Origin: Devosia yakushimensis
Lineage (GTDB): Bacteria; Pseudomonadota; Alphaproteobacteria; Rhizobiales; Devosiaceae
Length of the DNA: 64,000 nt
NCBI RefSeq assembly: GCF_030159855.1
Contig: NZ_BSNG01000001.1
Span: forward strand, 2,294,001 to 2,358,000
Direction of reading: 5' to 3'
How positions within the stretch are numbered: the stretch's first letter is position 1; each line of letters begins with the position of its first letter. Below, piece by piece: positions 26,756-36,030 of this stretch. The translations under genes and the position numbers were made by a program. A model generated the notes under the pieces. It had not been told where the DNA came from, did not search any database, and saw only the letters and a program-made list of their open reading frames with translations.

Positions 26756-27133
26756 TCAGCCCTGGCAATTGGCGGCGGTGAAGCTCGCCAATTCATCTAC
26801 AGTCTGTGAAAAGCCATATGCTTTGAGCGTCAGCGTGCCGATCATCGCATCGTCGCAAATCATCATGTCTGCCGCTGCCTTATCGCCAATCTGTACAGAA
26901 CAGAGCGCTCCGAAACTGCGCTGTTCGGCGTTGCTGTCCGCAAAAACCTCAATGACAGATGAGCAGTCGAGGCGAGTCGGTATACCGAGCGCAACAAGGC
27001 TTTCTTCGAAAGCCTTGGCCTGGATAGTTGCTTCTTGAGGTTCCATCGCGCGATGGCGGACGTCCTGTGCGGTGGACGGGGTGCTGACCAGGGCGATGCC
27101 TGCACACAGCAAGCCTGCAATTCGGCGGTACAT
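26756..27133 (-). CDS. Small secreted protein, function unknown
   Basis: The protein is about 125 aa with a signal peptide (RRIAGLLCAGIALVSTPSTAQ) and four Cys in the mature part (DCSS, LCSV, ICDD, NCQG), which could form two disulfides in the periplasm. GGAGAG lies nine bases ahead of ATG 27133, so I reject the longer start at 27175. I do not recognise a family. Confidence 0.72.
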   Translation of the reverse strand: MYRRIAGLLCAGIALVSTPSTAQDVRHRAMEPQEATIQAKAFEESLVALGIPTRLDCSSVIEVFADSNAEQRSFGALCSVQIGDKAAADMMICDDAMIGTLTLKAYGFSQTVDELASFTAANCQG

Positions 27134-27362
27134 TGTGTTGCTCTCCGATGATGCCTTCAGCCTCGAAATCAACATGGCGAAATGGCGGCGGTGTCGCGCC
27201 GCTGGCGGACCACACTCCGAGATATATCGCCTGCCGCCAGACGGCTATTAGGACACCTCGAACACGTCGCATTTTCCCCTACGAATTATCCCATTTTGGA
27301 ACCGGCCCCTACCACAAGGCGTTCCTGCGTGTTAACGGATTGTTAACTTTGGGGTTTAGTGC

Positions 27363-27908
27363 GTGTCCGAACCGGCAAAAATTGTTGCCATCATCGCCGC
27401 CAATACCGCCCTGTCGTCGCTGTTGACGATGGTGGTGGCAGGTGACTCGCGCCTCAAGGTCCGCCAGTTCGATAGCGAAGCGGCTCTGCTGGCCTATATG
27501 CGCCTCGCCCCCGTCGACATGCTGGTCTGCGATTTCGATCGCGAGGGCCGCCCGGCCTATGAAATGGTCGAGGCCATCCGCCTCAACACGACCCTGGTGT
27601 CGCGTGACGTGCCCGTTATCGCGCTCACCCGCACCATCACCCCACCCATGCGCCACCAGGCCATCAGCGCGGGTATCGACGAGGTCATCATCAAGCCGAT
27701 GTCGCCGCGCCACCTGTTGCAGCGGGTGCAGGCGCGCCTGCGCAGCCGCAGCGTCGTCGGTGTACTCGGCGGCTATCGCGGCCCCGACCGGCGCAACCGC
27801 ATCGCCACGGTCGTCCCCCGCCCCATGCCGACCCGCCGCTCCACCGACAACGTCATCCCCCTCTTCCCTGACCGCCGCAAACCACAGCATCCGGGACTTG
27901 AGGGCTGA
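27363..27908 (+). CDS. Stand-alone response-regulator-like receiver protein
   Basis: The protein is 181 aa. Residues 5-125 look like a receiver domain: the acceptor candidate is Asp53 or nearby in MLVCDFDREG, the switch Thr region is VIALTRT, and the conserved Lys is in VIIKPMSPRHLLQRV. The acidic pair that binds Mg2+ is not obvious at the N-terminus (IAANTAL), so the domain may be degenerate. The C-terminal tail contains GYRGPDRRNR and ends DRRKPQHPGLEG, without a DNA-binding domain. GTG 27363 has GGGG upstream. No kinase adjoins it. Confidence 0.7.
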   Translation: MSEPAKIVAIIAANTALSSLLTMVVAGDSRLKVRQFDSEAALLAYMRLAPVDMLVCDFDREGRPAYEMVEAIRLNTTLVSRDVPVIALTRTITPPMRHQAISAGIDEVIIKPMSPRHLLQRVQARLRSRSVVGVLGGYRGPDRRNRIATVVPRPMPTRRSTDNVIPLFPDRRKPQHPGLEG

Positions 27909-27973
27909 ATCACGCCTCGTTGCAACCTCGTGGTGAGCCCGTCGAACACGGGATCCGGCAAGTGAACGGCTAA

Positions 27974-28534
27974 CTACCGCTCCACCAGCCGGCTGACCCG
28001 GCTCCACAAATCCTCAACGGAATCGGCAAATTGCACGGCCTTGTCGTGCCCCGAGAGTCCATGCGACAGCACATCAGCCGCATAGCCCCGCATCACCTCA
28101 TAGGCCTTGTGCCGGTTGAGCATGACCACCGGGCAATTGCGCCCGCTGCCGCGCGCCACGGTCCACACCCCGAAGAGGCTCGATACCGAAGCCAGCGATC
28201 CGGGCAGCGCCACCAGCGCATCGGCCAGTCCCGCAACCCGGGCCAGCCGCTCCGCGCGATCGGCAATCACCTCCATGGCCACTCCGGCCAGGGCCGATGG
28301 CAGCACGATACTGGCATCGGCGATCAATTGCACCGCGCCTCCGGCCGCCCGCGCCGCGGTGATGAGCGGCACCGGGATCACCCCCTGTTCGACTAGGCAG
28401 ACGATACGTGCACCGCGCCGGGCAAAATAGGTGCCGGTCTGGCTCATCAGGCTGGCGCGCTCAGCGTCACCCGGGCCCTTGTCAGAGGCAAAAACCGCCA
28501 GAACCGGCGCAGTGGCGGCAAGATCACTCATCAT
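27974..28534 (-). CDS. LOG/TIGR00725-like Rossmann-fold protein
   Basis: The protein is about 186 aa. It has the nucleotide-binding layout of LOG-like and DprA-related folds: LAVFASDKGPGDAERA at the N-terminus and DALVALPGSLASVSSLFGVW, a degenerate version of the PGGxGTxxE motif of lysine-decarboxylase-like/LOG proteins. Because the motif is altered, cytokinin phosphoribohydrolase activity is doubtful. The ATG at 28534 shares one base with the TGA of the HerA-like gene, so they are co-translated. Confidence 0.65.
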   Translation of the reverse strand: MMSDLAATAPVLAVFASDKGPGDAERASLMSQTGTYFARRGARIVCLVEQGVIPVPLITAARAAGGAVQLIADASIVLPSALAGVAMEVIADRAERLARVAGLADALVALPGSLASVSSLFGVWTVARGSGRNCPVVMLNRHKAYEVMRGYAADVLSHGLSGHDKAVQFADSVEDLWSRVSRLVER

Positions 28535-30021
28535 CAACGGCCGCGCTTCAGGCCACCGAGAATGCCGCGCACCAGCGCGTTCCCCAGCCGGTTGGCCACG
28601 GTGCGCGCCAGCGAGTTCATCGCGGCTTCCGCCGGTGTCTGGCGCGTCGAGGCGCGGCGCGCCTTGGGCTCCTGATAGGTCCGCTCGACCTTGGCCCGTT
28701 CGTCCTCCACCTGCTGGCGCTCTTCGGCCAATTGCTTGTCCCGCGCCTTGCCCGCCAGCACTTCGAAGGCCGACTCGCGGTCGATGACCGTGTCGTAGAG
28801 CCCAGCCACCGGCGAATTGGCGATGATCGCCCGGCGCTCTTCCGGCAAAAGCGGGCCGACCTGCGCCGAGGGCGGACGGATCAGCGTGCGCCCGACCATG
28901 GAGGGCACCCCCTTGTCTTCGAGCACCGAAACCAGTGCCTCGCCAATGCCCAATTGGGTGATGACTTCGGCGGTGGAAAAATCGGGGTTGGGCCGGAACG
29001 TATCGGCCGCCACTTTCACCGCCTTCTGCTCGCGCGGGGTATAGGCGCGCAGCGCGTGTTGCACGCGATTGGAGAGCTGGGCCAGCACGGTCTCGGGAAT
29101 GTCGACCGGGTTCTGCGTCACGAAATAGACGCCTACGCCCTTGGAGCGCACCAGCCGCACCACCTGCTCGACCTTGTCGATCAGCACTTTGGGCGCGTCG
29201 TCAAACAGCAGATGCGCCTCATCGAAGAAGAAGACCAGCTTGGGCTTGCTCGGGTCGCCCACTTCGGGCAGCGCCTCGAACAGTTCCGACAGCATCCAGA
29301 GCAGGAAGGTCGCGTAGAGGCGCGGTGCCCGCATCAATTCGTCCGCCGCCAGAATCGAAATGAAGCCCTTGCCGTCGCGATCGGTCCGCATCAGGTCGGC
29401 GATATCGAGGGCGCGTTCGCCAAAGAAGTTCTCGGCCCCCTGTTGCTCCAGCACCAGCAGAGCGCGCTGGATCGAGCCGATCGAGGCGGTCGAGACATTG
29501 CCATAGCGGGTCGAGATTTCCTTGGCCCGCTCCTGCAGGTCGACCAGTAAAGCGCGCAAATCCTTGAGGTCGAGCAGCAGCAGCCCTTCATCATCGGCTA
29601 CCTTGAAGGCGATGTTGAGCACGCCTTCCTGGGTATCGTTCAGCTCCAGCATGCGGCTGAGCAGCAATGCGCCCATTTCCGATATGGTCGCGCGGATCGG
29701 GTGCCCCTGGCGGCCGAACAGGTCCCAGAAGATCACCGGGAATACATCGTCCTTATAGTCGTCAAAGCCGATGACCTGGGCCCGCTCGGTTTGCCAGCCC
29801 TGGGCCTTGCCCATCTTGGCCACGCCCGACAGGTCCCCCTTGATGTCGGCGGCAAACACCGGAACGCCCGCCGCCGAAAAGCCCTCGGCCATCACCTGCA
29901 GCGTCACCGTCTTGCCGGTGCCGGTCGCGCCGGTCACCAGCCCGTGCCTATTGCCGTATTTCAGCGCCAGATATTCGGGATGCGTGCTTTGTCCGAGATA
30001 GATCTTGTCGTCGACGAGCAT
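28534..30021 (-). CDS. HerA-like (DUF853) ATPase
   Basis: The protein is 495 aa, with Walker A GATGTGKT at residues 31-38 and Walker B KLVFFFDEAHLLFDD. It belongs to the DUF853 branch of HerA/FtsK-type motors, widespread in proteobacteria but poorly characterised; a role in DNA processing or segregation is inferred from the superfamily. The C-terminus is basic (LVRGILGGLKRGR). AGGGG lies upstream of ATG 30021; the longer frame to 30183 runs into the promoter of the divergent gene. Confidence 0.87.
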   Translation of the reverse strand: MLVDDKIYLGQSTHPEYLALKYGNRHGLVTGATGTGKTVTLQVMAEGFSAAGVPVFAADIKGDLSGVAKMGKAQGWQTERAQVIGFDDYKDDVFPVIFWDLFGRQGHPIRATISEMGALLLSRMLELNDTQEGVLNIAFKVADDEGLLLLDLKDLRALLVDLQERAKEISTRYGNVSTASIGSIQRALLVLEQQGAENFFGERALDIADLMRTDRDGKGFISILAADELMRAPRLYATFLLWMLSELFEALPEVGDPSKPKLVFFFDEAHLLFDDAPKVLIDKVEQVVRLVRSKGVGVYFVTQNPVDIPETVLAQLSNRVQHALRAYTPREQKAVKVAADTFRPNPDFSTAEVITQLGIGEALVSVLEDKGVPSMVGRTLIRPPSAQVGPLLPEERRAIIANSPVAGLYDTVIDRESAFEVLAGKARDKQLAEERQQVEDERAKVERTYQEPKARRASTRQTPAEAAMNSLARTVANRLGNALVRGILGGLKRGR

Positions 30022-30167
30022 GGCTGCATCCCCTTCTTGTTCTCCGAGCCTTATAGCCGCCCGCGCCGCAGGCGGACAAGCCAAACGGCTGATAATCATA
30101 ACTTCCGAAACGCTTCGCGCCGTTGGAGCCCCTCGTGTAGTTTGCCGGGCGAATGGGGGATCTGCGC

Positions 30168-31520
30168 ATGACGAAGCTTTCACTGCTCAATCGCCGCCAG
30201 GCACTGGCCGGCTTCGGCGCCGCAGGGTTCATGGCCTCCTCCGCCCATGCGGCAGCTCCCGTCCATGCCGAGGACTTCGGCGTCATCCCCGCCTTCCCCG
30301 ACGACCAGACCCGCGCCATGCAGGCCGCCCTTGATGCCGCCGCCGCACAGGGCGCTGCACTGATCCTGCCATCCGGCAGTATTTTCGTGCGCGATCTGCA
30401 ATTGCCGGGACAATTGACTATCGAAGGCGTGCCCGGCGCCACCCAGCTCGCCTCCTGGAATGGCGGCCGCATCGCCCAGGCTGGCAATATCTCGAATCTG
30501 GTGCTGCGCAATATCGTGTTCGACGCGCGCAATGCCACCGCGCTTGAGGGCGATGCCCTGCTCGAAATCACCGGCGCCCTCGCCGTCACCATCGAGCGCT
30601 GCAGCTTCACCAATAGTCCCGCCACAGGCCTGCGCATCGCCGAATCGGGTGTCACCGTTTCCGATTGCGATTTCGCCCGGCACGGCGATGCCGCCATCCA
30701 CGCCACTGACAATCACAACCTGCTCGTCACCGGCAATCGCATCAGCGATTGCGGCAATGCCGGCATCCGCGTCTGGCGCAGCGAGCCCGGCGCCGACGGC
30801 TCCATCGTCACCGGCAACCGCATCGCCAAGATCGACTGGCGCGGCGGCGGCAATGGCCAGAATGGCAATGGCATCAATGTGTTCCGGGCCGACGAGGTCA
30901 TCCTGTCCGACAATCACATTGCCGATTGCGCCTTTTCCGCCATCCGCCTCAACACCACCAACAATATCCAGGTCTCGGGCAATCTCTGCCTGCGCTCGGG
31001 CGAGGTGGCGATCTTTTCCGAGTTCGACTTTTCCGGCTCGGTCATCGCCAACAATATCGTCGATACCGCCGCCGCCGGCATTTCCATGACCAATCTCGAT
31101 AGTGGCGGGCAGATCGCAGTCTGCACCGGCAATATCGTGCGCAACATCACCCCGTTATCGGTCGTCAATCCCGATACGCGCCCCTATGGCATCGCGGCGG
31201 AAGCCGAAGCCGCGATCACCGGCAATACGGTCCAAAACGTGCCAGGGATTGCCATCGCCGCCGGCAATGGCCCCTTCCTGCGCAATGTGCTGATCGCGTC
31301 CAACGTGATCCAGGCCAGCAATATCGGCATAGCCGTCAGCGTCGCCGACGGCGCCGGCGCGGTGCACATCGCCAACAACATCATCTCCGACGTCCGCGAC
31401 CACGCCGTGGTCGGCATGGCCTGGAGCGACATCGTAGAACCCGACCTCGTCACCAATGCCGGCCGGTTTGCCAATGTAACCGTGGATAGCGTAACGGTGG
31501 GGCGTTCGCCGCGGAGCTAG
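30168..31520 (+). CDS. TIGR03808 family Tat-exported repetitive protein
   Basis: The protein is 450 aa. The N-terminus LLNRRQALAGFGAAGFMASSAHA is a twin-arginine signal. The mature part is a right-handed beta-helix of parallel repeats with regularly spaced N-x-I and G-N-x-I turns (TGNRISDCGNAGIRV-like), as in TIGR03808 and pectate-lyase-type folds. The family is found in Hyphomicrobiales; the substrate, probably a cell-surface polysaccharide, is unknown. ATG 30168 was chosen over an ATG at 30153 because it is closer to the signal peptide start. Confidence 0.87.
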   Translation: MTKLSLLNRRQALAGFGAAGFMASSAHAAAPVHAEDFGVIPAFPDDQTRAMQAALDAAAAQGAALILPSGSIFVRDLQLPGQLTIEGVPGATQLASWNGGRIAQAGNISNLVLRNIVFDARNATALEGDALLEITGALAVTIERCSFTNSPATGLRIAESGVTVSDCDFARHGDAAIHATDNHNLLVTGNRISDCGNAGIRVWRSEPGADGSIVTGNRIAKIDWRGGGNGQNGNGINVFRADEVILSDNHIADCAFSAIRLNTTNNIQVSGNLCLRSGEVAIFSEFDFSGSVIANNIVDTAAAGISMTNLDSGGQIAVCTGNIVRNITPLSVVNPDTRPYGIAAEAEAAITGNTVQNVPGIAIAAGNGPFLRNVLIASNVIQASNIGIAVSVADGAGAVHIANNIISDVRDHAVVGMAWSDIVEPDLVTNAGRFANVTVDSVTVGRSPRS

Positions 31521-32518
31521 TCAACCAGCGTCCGCAACACCCCCACATCGGCGCCACGCACACTCTTGATCGTCTGGCGGGCAAACTTTTCCAACACCGC
31601 CCGCTGCTCCGTATCCGGCTCGGCAAACTTCAACAACAGCCCCGCCAGCATGGCCTGCGACGCCGCCGCATTGCCATCGTCGCATTTGATGGCATAGCCC
31701 CAGCCCTTGTCGCGAATAGCGCCGCATTGCACGCCTTCAGCGCCAATTTTCTGCATCACCCGGCCCCTGAACGCCGCCATGATCAGCGTATCGGCATGCC
31801 CGGTTCCCGCCACGAGATGCGGGTGGGACGTCGCCGCATCGAACAGGCGCTGCGCCGCCTGGACGAGTTCAGGCGACAGCCCTTCCCCCGTGGCCATGCG
31901 CGCGAAACCGAATGCAAAGGCCCGCAGCGGCGCGGCAAACGTCGGGATGGAACACCCATCCGTGCCGCATTTGTCCTCGGTCAGCTCTTCCCCGATCACC
32001 GCCTCGACCGCCGCCCGCACCGCCTTTTGCACTTCATGCTCGCGCCCGACATAGCCCGCCGTCGGCACGCCCATGGCCAAAGCCACGCTCAGCATGCCCG
32101 AATGCTTGCCCGAGCAATTATTGTGCAAAGCGCTGGGCTCCGCCCCCGCCGCCCGCAAGGCATCGCGCGCCGCCGGATTGGTCGGGGCATGGGCCCCGCA
32201 TTCGAGATCGGCGACGGAAAGCCCCATTCGGCCCAGCAGCCCGCTGGCCGTTGCCACATGGTCGGCCTCGCCATGGTGAGAGGCGCAGGCCAGCGCCAGC
32301 TCCTCGCCGGTATGGTGAAATTTTTCTTCGGCATGGCGCGCGAAAATCGGCAGCGCCTGCATGGACTTGATGGCCGAGCGCGGAAAGATCGCCCGCTCGA
32401 TATCACCGGCCGAAGCGATAATTCTGCCGCTGGCATCGACCACGGCATAGGCCCCGCGGAAACGGTTCTCGACCCAGTTGCCGCGCACGGTTTCGGCAAG
32501 AATAGGATTGGCGTCCAT
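31517..32518 (-). CDS. L-asparaginase II, rhizobial (ReAV-like) type
   Basis: The protein is 333 aa and belongs to the asparaginase II family (PF06089), unrelated to the E. coli enzymes. Conserved motifs include FPRSAIKSMQALP, HNNCSGKHSGM and CGTDGCSIP; the Cys-x2-Lys and second Cys in these motifs form the metal site in the rhizobial enzyme, and Ser/Lys in RSAIKS form the catalytic pair. The reaction is asparagine to aspartate and ammonia in the cytoplasm. ATG 32518 has GGAG nine bases upstream; a GTG directly before it is less well placed. It is convergent with the TIGR03808 gene. Confidence 0.92.
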   Translation of the reverse strand: MDANPILAETVRGNWVENRFRGAYAVVDASGRIIASAGDIERAIFPRSAIKSMQALPIFARHAEEKFHHTGEELALACASHHGEADHVATASGLLGRMGLSVADLECGAHAPTNPAARDALRAAGAEPSALHNNCSGKHSGMLSVALAMGVPTAGYVGREHEVQKAVRAAVEAVIGEELTEDKCGTDGCSIPTFAAPLRAFAFGFARMATGEGLSPELVQAAQRLFDAATSHPHLVAGTGHADTLIMAAFRGRVMQKIGAEGVQCGAIRDKGWGYAIKCDDGNAAASQAMLAGLLLKFAEPDTEQRAVLEKFARQTIKSVRGADVGVLRTLVD

Positions 32519-32614
32519 CACAAAAAACTCCGGTCCAGGCTGTCTTCACGAACAGCGCAGGACCGGAAAAGTCAACACAGCATGGGAAGGAGGCAGGCAC
32601 GAAACTGTTGGGGA

Positions 32615-32953
32615 TCAGATGTCCCAATCATGGACGGGCGTGAGGAACTTCGAATTCACCCAGCCGCTTGTGTATTGCGAGTCGACCAGGCACCAATCGG
32701 CGCCGGCCTTGGCCTCGATGCAGCGCTCGACCCAGACATGGCTGCCCGGTTCAAACGCGCCGACTTTCTGGGAATAGGAGGCGGGCCACTTGCGCACATT
32801 GAGCTGGTCCCAATGAGCAACGCCGGTCACCTTGGCGAGCTGGTCGACCTGATAGCCGGCGGCCATGGCGGGCTGCACGGCAAAGGCGCCGGCTGCGGTG
32901 ATCACCAGGCCGCAGAGCGCGGCGACCAAAACCTTCTCCTGATTCCTGTTCAT
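32615..32953 (-). CDS. Secreted SH3-domain protein
   Basis: The protein is 112 aa with a signal peptide (VLVAALCGLVITAAGAFAVQPAMAA) and an SH3-like fold in the mature part (LNVRKWPASYSQKVGAF, WVERCIEAKAG, GWVNSKFLTPV). Two Cys (ERCIE, DWCLV) could form a disulfide. Such periplasmic bacterial SH3 domains often bind peptidoglycan or other wall components. No neighbour suggests a precise function. Confidence 0.78.
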   Translation of the reverse strand: MNRNQEKVLVAALCGLVITAAGAFAVQPAMAAGYQVDQLAKVTGVAHWDQLNVRKWPASYSQKVGAFEPGSHVWVERCIEAKAGADWCLVDSQYTSGWVNSKFLTPVHDWDI

Positions 32954-33104
32954 TTCTCGTCGTCCCTCGACAGAATTGCGTTGTTGTCGGGGACTATGCC
33001 GCCAGCGGCTTGAACTCTCCCTGAGTCAGCCGTTCAGAAAGTGTTCATCTTGGCGGCGCCGGTCCGGCATGCCAGACTTGGCGGCAACAAGAGGAGAGCG
33101 ATCA

Positions 33105-33962
33105 ATGACTAAGGTGCTGGTAACCGGCGGCAGCGGCAAACTAGGCCGCGCCGTGCTGCGCGATCTGGTGGCGCATGGCTACGAAGTGCTCAATATCGAC
33201 CAGCAGGCGCTCTCCGAGCCGATCTGCCCCACGGTTCGCATCGATCTCACCAATTTCGGCGAAGTCGCCGCCGCCATTCTCGGCGGCATCGACGAGCGCA
33301 AGGGCCCGTTCGACGCCGTGGTGCATCTGGCCGCCATTCCCGCGCCGGGCCTTGCCGCCAATGCTCGCACCTTCGCCAACAATGTCACCACCAGCTACAA
33401 TGTGTTCGAGGCCTGTCGTCTCGCCGGCATCAAGAATGTGGTCTTCGCATCAAGCGAAACCGTGCTGGGCCTGCCCTTCGACAATCCGCCGCCCTATGCC
33501 CCGGTCGATGAGGAATACTTCCCGCGCCCGGAAAGCGCCTATTCACTGGGCAAGCTGCTCGACGAAACCATGGCCGCCCAATATTGCCGCTGGGACCCGT
33601 CCCTACGCATGGTTGGCCTGCGTTTCTCCAATGTCATGTACCCGGAGGACTACAAGGCCTTCCCCAAATTCGACGCCGATCCGCGCAGCCGCAAATGGAA
33701 TCTGTGGGGCTATATCGACGCCCGCGACGGCGCCCAGGCCGTCCGCCGCGCCATCCAGGCCGACTTCACTGGTTTTGAAGCCTTCATCATCGCCAATGCC
33801 GATACGGTGATGAGCCGCTCCAACATATCACTGCTGGCCGAAGTCTTCCCCAATGTGGAGCAGAAGGGCAATATCGCCACCAACAGCACCTTGCTCAGCA
33901 TCGAAAAAGCCAAGCGGCTGTTGGGCTATTCCCCGCAATTCAGCTGGCGGAACGAGGTCTGA
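33105..33962 (+). CDS. NAD-dependent epimerase/dehydratase family protein
   Basis: The protein is 285 aa with the Rossmann motif VTGGSGKLGRAVLRDL, active-site region VVFASSETVLG and the catalytic YSLGK tetrad (Tyr and Lys spaced YxxxK). It resembles uronate dehydrogenases or sugar-nucleotide epimerases, but the substrate cannot be told. AGGAGAG precedes the ATG; the longer frame from 32976 is not coding in character. Confidence 0.82.
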   Translation: MTKVLVTGGSGKLGRAVLRDLVAHGYEVLNIDQQALSEPICPTVRIDLTNFGEVAAAILGGIDERKGPFDAVVHLAAIPAPGLAANARTFANNVTTSYNVFEACRLAGIKNVVFASSETVLGLPFDNPPPYAPVDEEYFPRPESAYSLGKLLDETMAAQYCRWDPSLRMVGLRFSNVMYPEDYKAFPKFDADPRSRKWNLWGYIDARDGAQAVRRAIQADFTGFEAFIIANADTVMSRSNISLLAEVFPNVEQKGNIATNSTLLSIEKAKRLLGYSPQFSWRNEV

Positions 33963-33990
33963 GGAGGGCACGCTCTCCCCCACCCACCGC

Positions 33991-34072
33991 ATCTCCCTCG
34001 GGCCTGACCCGAGGGCCATTCCAAGCACTGCACGAACGGCGAGTGATCCTCGGGTCAAGCCCGAGGAAGGCG
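33991..34072. repeat. Long inverted intergenic repeat (CCTCGGG type)
   Basis: CCCTCGGGCCTGACCCGAGGG at 33995-34015 is itself palindromic, and a second palindrome of the same type (CCTCGGGTCAAGCCCGAGG) lies at 34048-34066, about 35 bases on. The arrangement recurs at 60641-60720, so it is a repeat family, not a simple terminator. Confidence 0.8.
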
Positions 34073-34124
34073 CGATGATGGGACAAGCATCTGGCCCCTC
34101 CCACCCCCCACACGCCCCGGAGCA

Positions 34125-34343
34125 TCAAAGCCCCGCCTTGACCATCTCCCGAACCTTCACCGCCTTCCCGAAATGATCCAGAGCGTGGGTTTTGATCCAC
34201 CACTCGGCCGCCTCCATCAATAGTTGCGGATCATCGTTCCGATTGGCAAAAAATGCATAGAATGACAGGCCTACGCCCGGCCCCTTCTTTGCAATCTTGT
34301 CATCGCAAACCGCGATTGCTTTGGCTCTCAAGCTGGCCCGCAT
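34125..34343 (-). CDS. DUF6500 family small protein
   Basis: The protein is 72 aa and I recognise the DUF6500 pattern (RASLRAKAIAVCDDKIAKKG, LSFYAFFANRNDDP, LLMEAAEWWIK). It has a single Cys and no signal peptide. The ATG follows the stop of the urocanase-like gene directly (TAGATG), so it is co-translated and is the last gene of the ergothioneine-type operon. Its role there is unknown. Confidence 0.75.
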   Translation of the reverse strand: MRASLRAKAIAVCDDKIAKKGPGVGLSFYAFFANRNDDPQLLMEAAEWWIKTHALDHFGKAVKVREMVKAGL

Positions 34344-36005
34344 CTACCCCACCTCAATATGCCCAATCCCCTTGGCCGCAATCTCGGCAAAGCTCTCCTC
34401 ATACCCCGCATCGGCATAGCGCATCACGCCCAGCGCCGTGTCATTGGTCAGCGCATGCTCCAGCCGCTCATCGCCGCCCGGCGTACCATCGGCCACCACG
34501 GTCACCCCCGCCGAGGTCATGTAGCCCGCATACCCGCCCCCGCCCGAATGCACCACGACCAGATCGGCCATGGACGAGCACAACAGCATCGCATCCAGCA
34601 GTGGCCAATCGGCGATAGCGTCCGAACCATCCTTCATCCGCTCGGTCATGATATTGGGATGCGCCATCGCCCCGGCGTCGAGATGATCCCGGCTAAACGC
34701 CACCGGCCCGGCCAGCGTGCCATCAGTCACCATGGCGTTCACCGCCCGCGCCAAAGCCGTGCGCTCGCCATGCCCCAGCCAGGCGATCCGCGCCGGCAGC
34801 CCCTCGAACGGCACGTGCTTCCGCGCCAGCGCGATCCAATTGGTCACGATCTTATTGTCGGGGAACATCTGCAGCAGCTTGTCGTCGATCTTGGCGATAT
34901 CCTCGGGATCACCCGACAGCGCCATCCAGCGGAACGGCCCGATAGCCCGCGCAAACAGCGGTCGCAGATAAGCCTCGGTGAAAATCTTGATATCGAAGGC
35001 ATTCTCCACCCCACCAGCCTTGGCATGGGTGCGGATCAGATTGCCATTGTCGAACACTTCGGACCCCGCCTGCTGAAACGCCAGCATGGCCCGCACATGG
35101 TCGACAATCGAAGCCCGGCTCGCCGCCATCAGCTGCCCCGGCCCCTCGACCCGCAGACGCTTGACCTCATCGAGCGACATGCCCTTGGGCACATAGCCAT
35201 AGACCAGATCATGCGCCGAAGTCTGGTCCGTCACGATATCGGGCACGATGCCGCGCCGTGCGATTTCGGGATAAATCTCGGCCGCATTGCCGACCAGCCC
35301 GATCGAGGTCGCCCGCTTCTCCGCCACCGCCTTGTCGATCATCGCCAGCGCCGTATCCAAATCCGGCGCAATCTCTTCGAGATACCCGATCTCCTTGCGC
35401 TTGCGGGCCCGTTCAGCATCGATATCGAGGCACAGGATCGCCGCCCCCGCCATGCGCCCGGCTAGCGGCTGCGCCCCGCCCATGCCGCCCAGCCCCGCCG
35501 TAAGGATGAACCGTCCGGCCAGATCGCCGCCGAAACGGTTCTCGGCAATACGCATGAAAATCTCATATGTGCCCTGGATGACGCCCTGGCTGCCAATATA
35601 TTGCCAGGCCCCAGCCGTCAGCCCGCCCCAGCAGATCAGCCCCTTCTTTTCCAGCTCGTAAAACACCTCGGCCTTGGCCCATTGCCCCACAATGTTGCAA
35701 TTGGCCATGATCACCAGCGGCGCCTTGGCATGGGTTTTGAGCAGCCCAATCGGCTTGCCCGATTGGATGATCAGCGTCTGATCCTCATCCATCCTGAGCA
35801 ATGTTTCGACAATCGCCTTGTGGCTCGCCCAATTGCGCGCCGCCTTGCCCAGCGCCGCATAAACAATCAGCTCATCGGGGTTCTCCCCCACGCTCAGCAC
35901 ATTCTCCAATAGCCGCAGCAGCGCCTCTTGCCGCCACCCCTTGGCGCGCAATTCGGGGCCGCCGGGAATGGGGAAATTGGGGTGGCGGGGATTGGGTGTG
36001 GGCAT
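34344..36005 (-). CDS. Urocanase-family enzyme, probable thiourocanate hydratase
   Basis: The protein is 553 aa, the size of HutU. The NAD+-binding stretch TAGLGGMGGAQPLAG (about 170-184) and TYEIFMRIAENRFGG are kept. The urocanase signature FQGLPARICW reads FEGLPARIAW: the conserved Cys is Ala (residue about 408). The usual HHGGGVGMGFSQH segment is altered to HSGGGGYAGYMTS. These changes argue against a normal urocanate hydratase. With DUF917, hydantoinase and a lyase without MIO in the same operon, I infer that it hydrates thiourocanate to a thiohydantoin propionate (2-thio analogue of imidazolonepropionate). A histidine route is possible but less likely. Confidence 0.75.
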   Translation of the reverse strand: MPTPNPRHPNFPIPGGPELRAKGWRQEALLRLLENVLSVGENPDELIVYAALGKAARNWASHKAIVETLLRMDEDQTLIIQSGKPIGLLKTHAKAPLVIMANCNIVGQWAKAEVFYELEKKGLICWGGLTAGAWQYIGSQGVIQGTYEIFMRIAENRFGGDLAGRFILTAGLGGMGGAQPLAGRMAGAAILCLDIDAERARKRKEIGYLEEIAPDLDTALAMIDKAVAEKRATSIGLVGNAAEIYPEIARRGIVPDIVTDQTSAHDLVYGYVPKGMSLDEVKRLRVEGPGQLMAASRASIVDHVRAMLAFQQAGSEVFDNGNLIRTHAKAGGVENAFDIKIFTEAYLRPLFARAIGPFRWMALSGDPEDIAKIDDKLLQMFPDNKIVTNWIALARKHVPFEGLPARIAWLGHGERTALARAVNAMVTDGTLAGPVAFSRDHLDAGAMAHPNIMTERMKDGSDAIADWPLLDAMLLCSSMADLVVVHSGGGGYAGYMTSAGVTVVADGTPGGDERLEHALTNDTALGVMRYADAGYEESFAEIAAKGIGHIEVG

Positions 36006-36030
36006 GGATAAAACTCTCGTTTTTAACCGG

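Noticed and set aside
28408..29550. 380-codon frame opposite the HerA-like gene
   Set aside because: Shadow; the minus-strand frame has Walker motifs.
31727..33013. 428-codon frame opposite asparaginase
   Set aside because: Shadow; the asparaginase motifs are on the minus strand.
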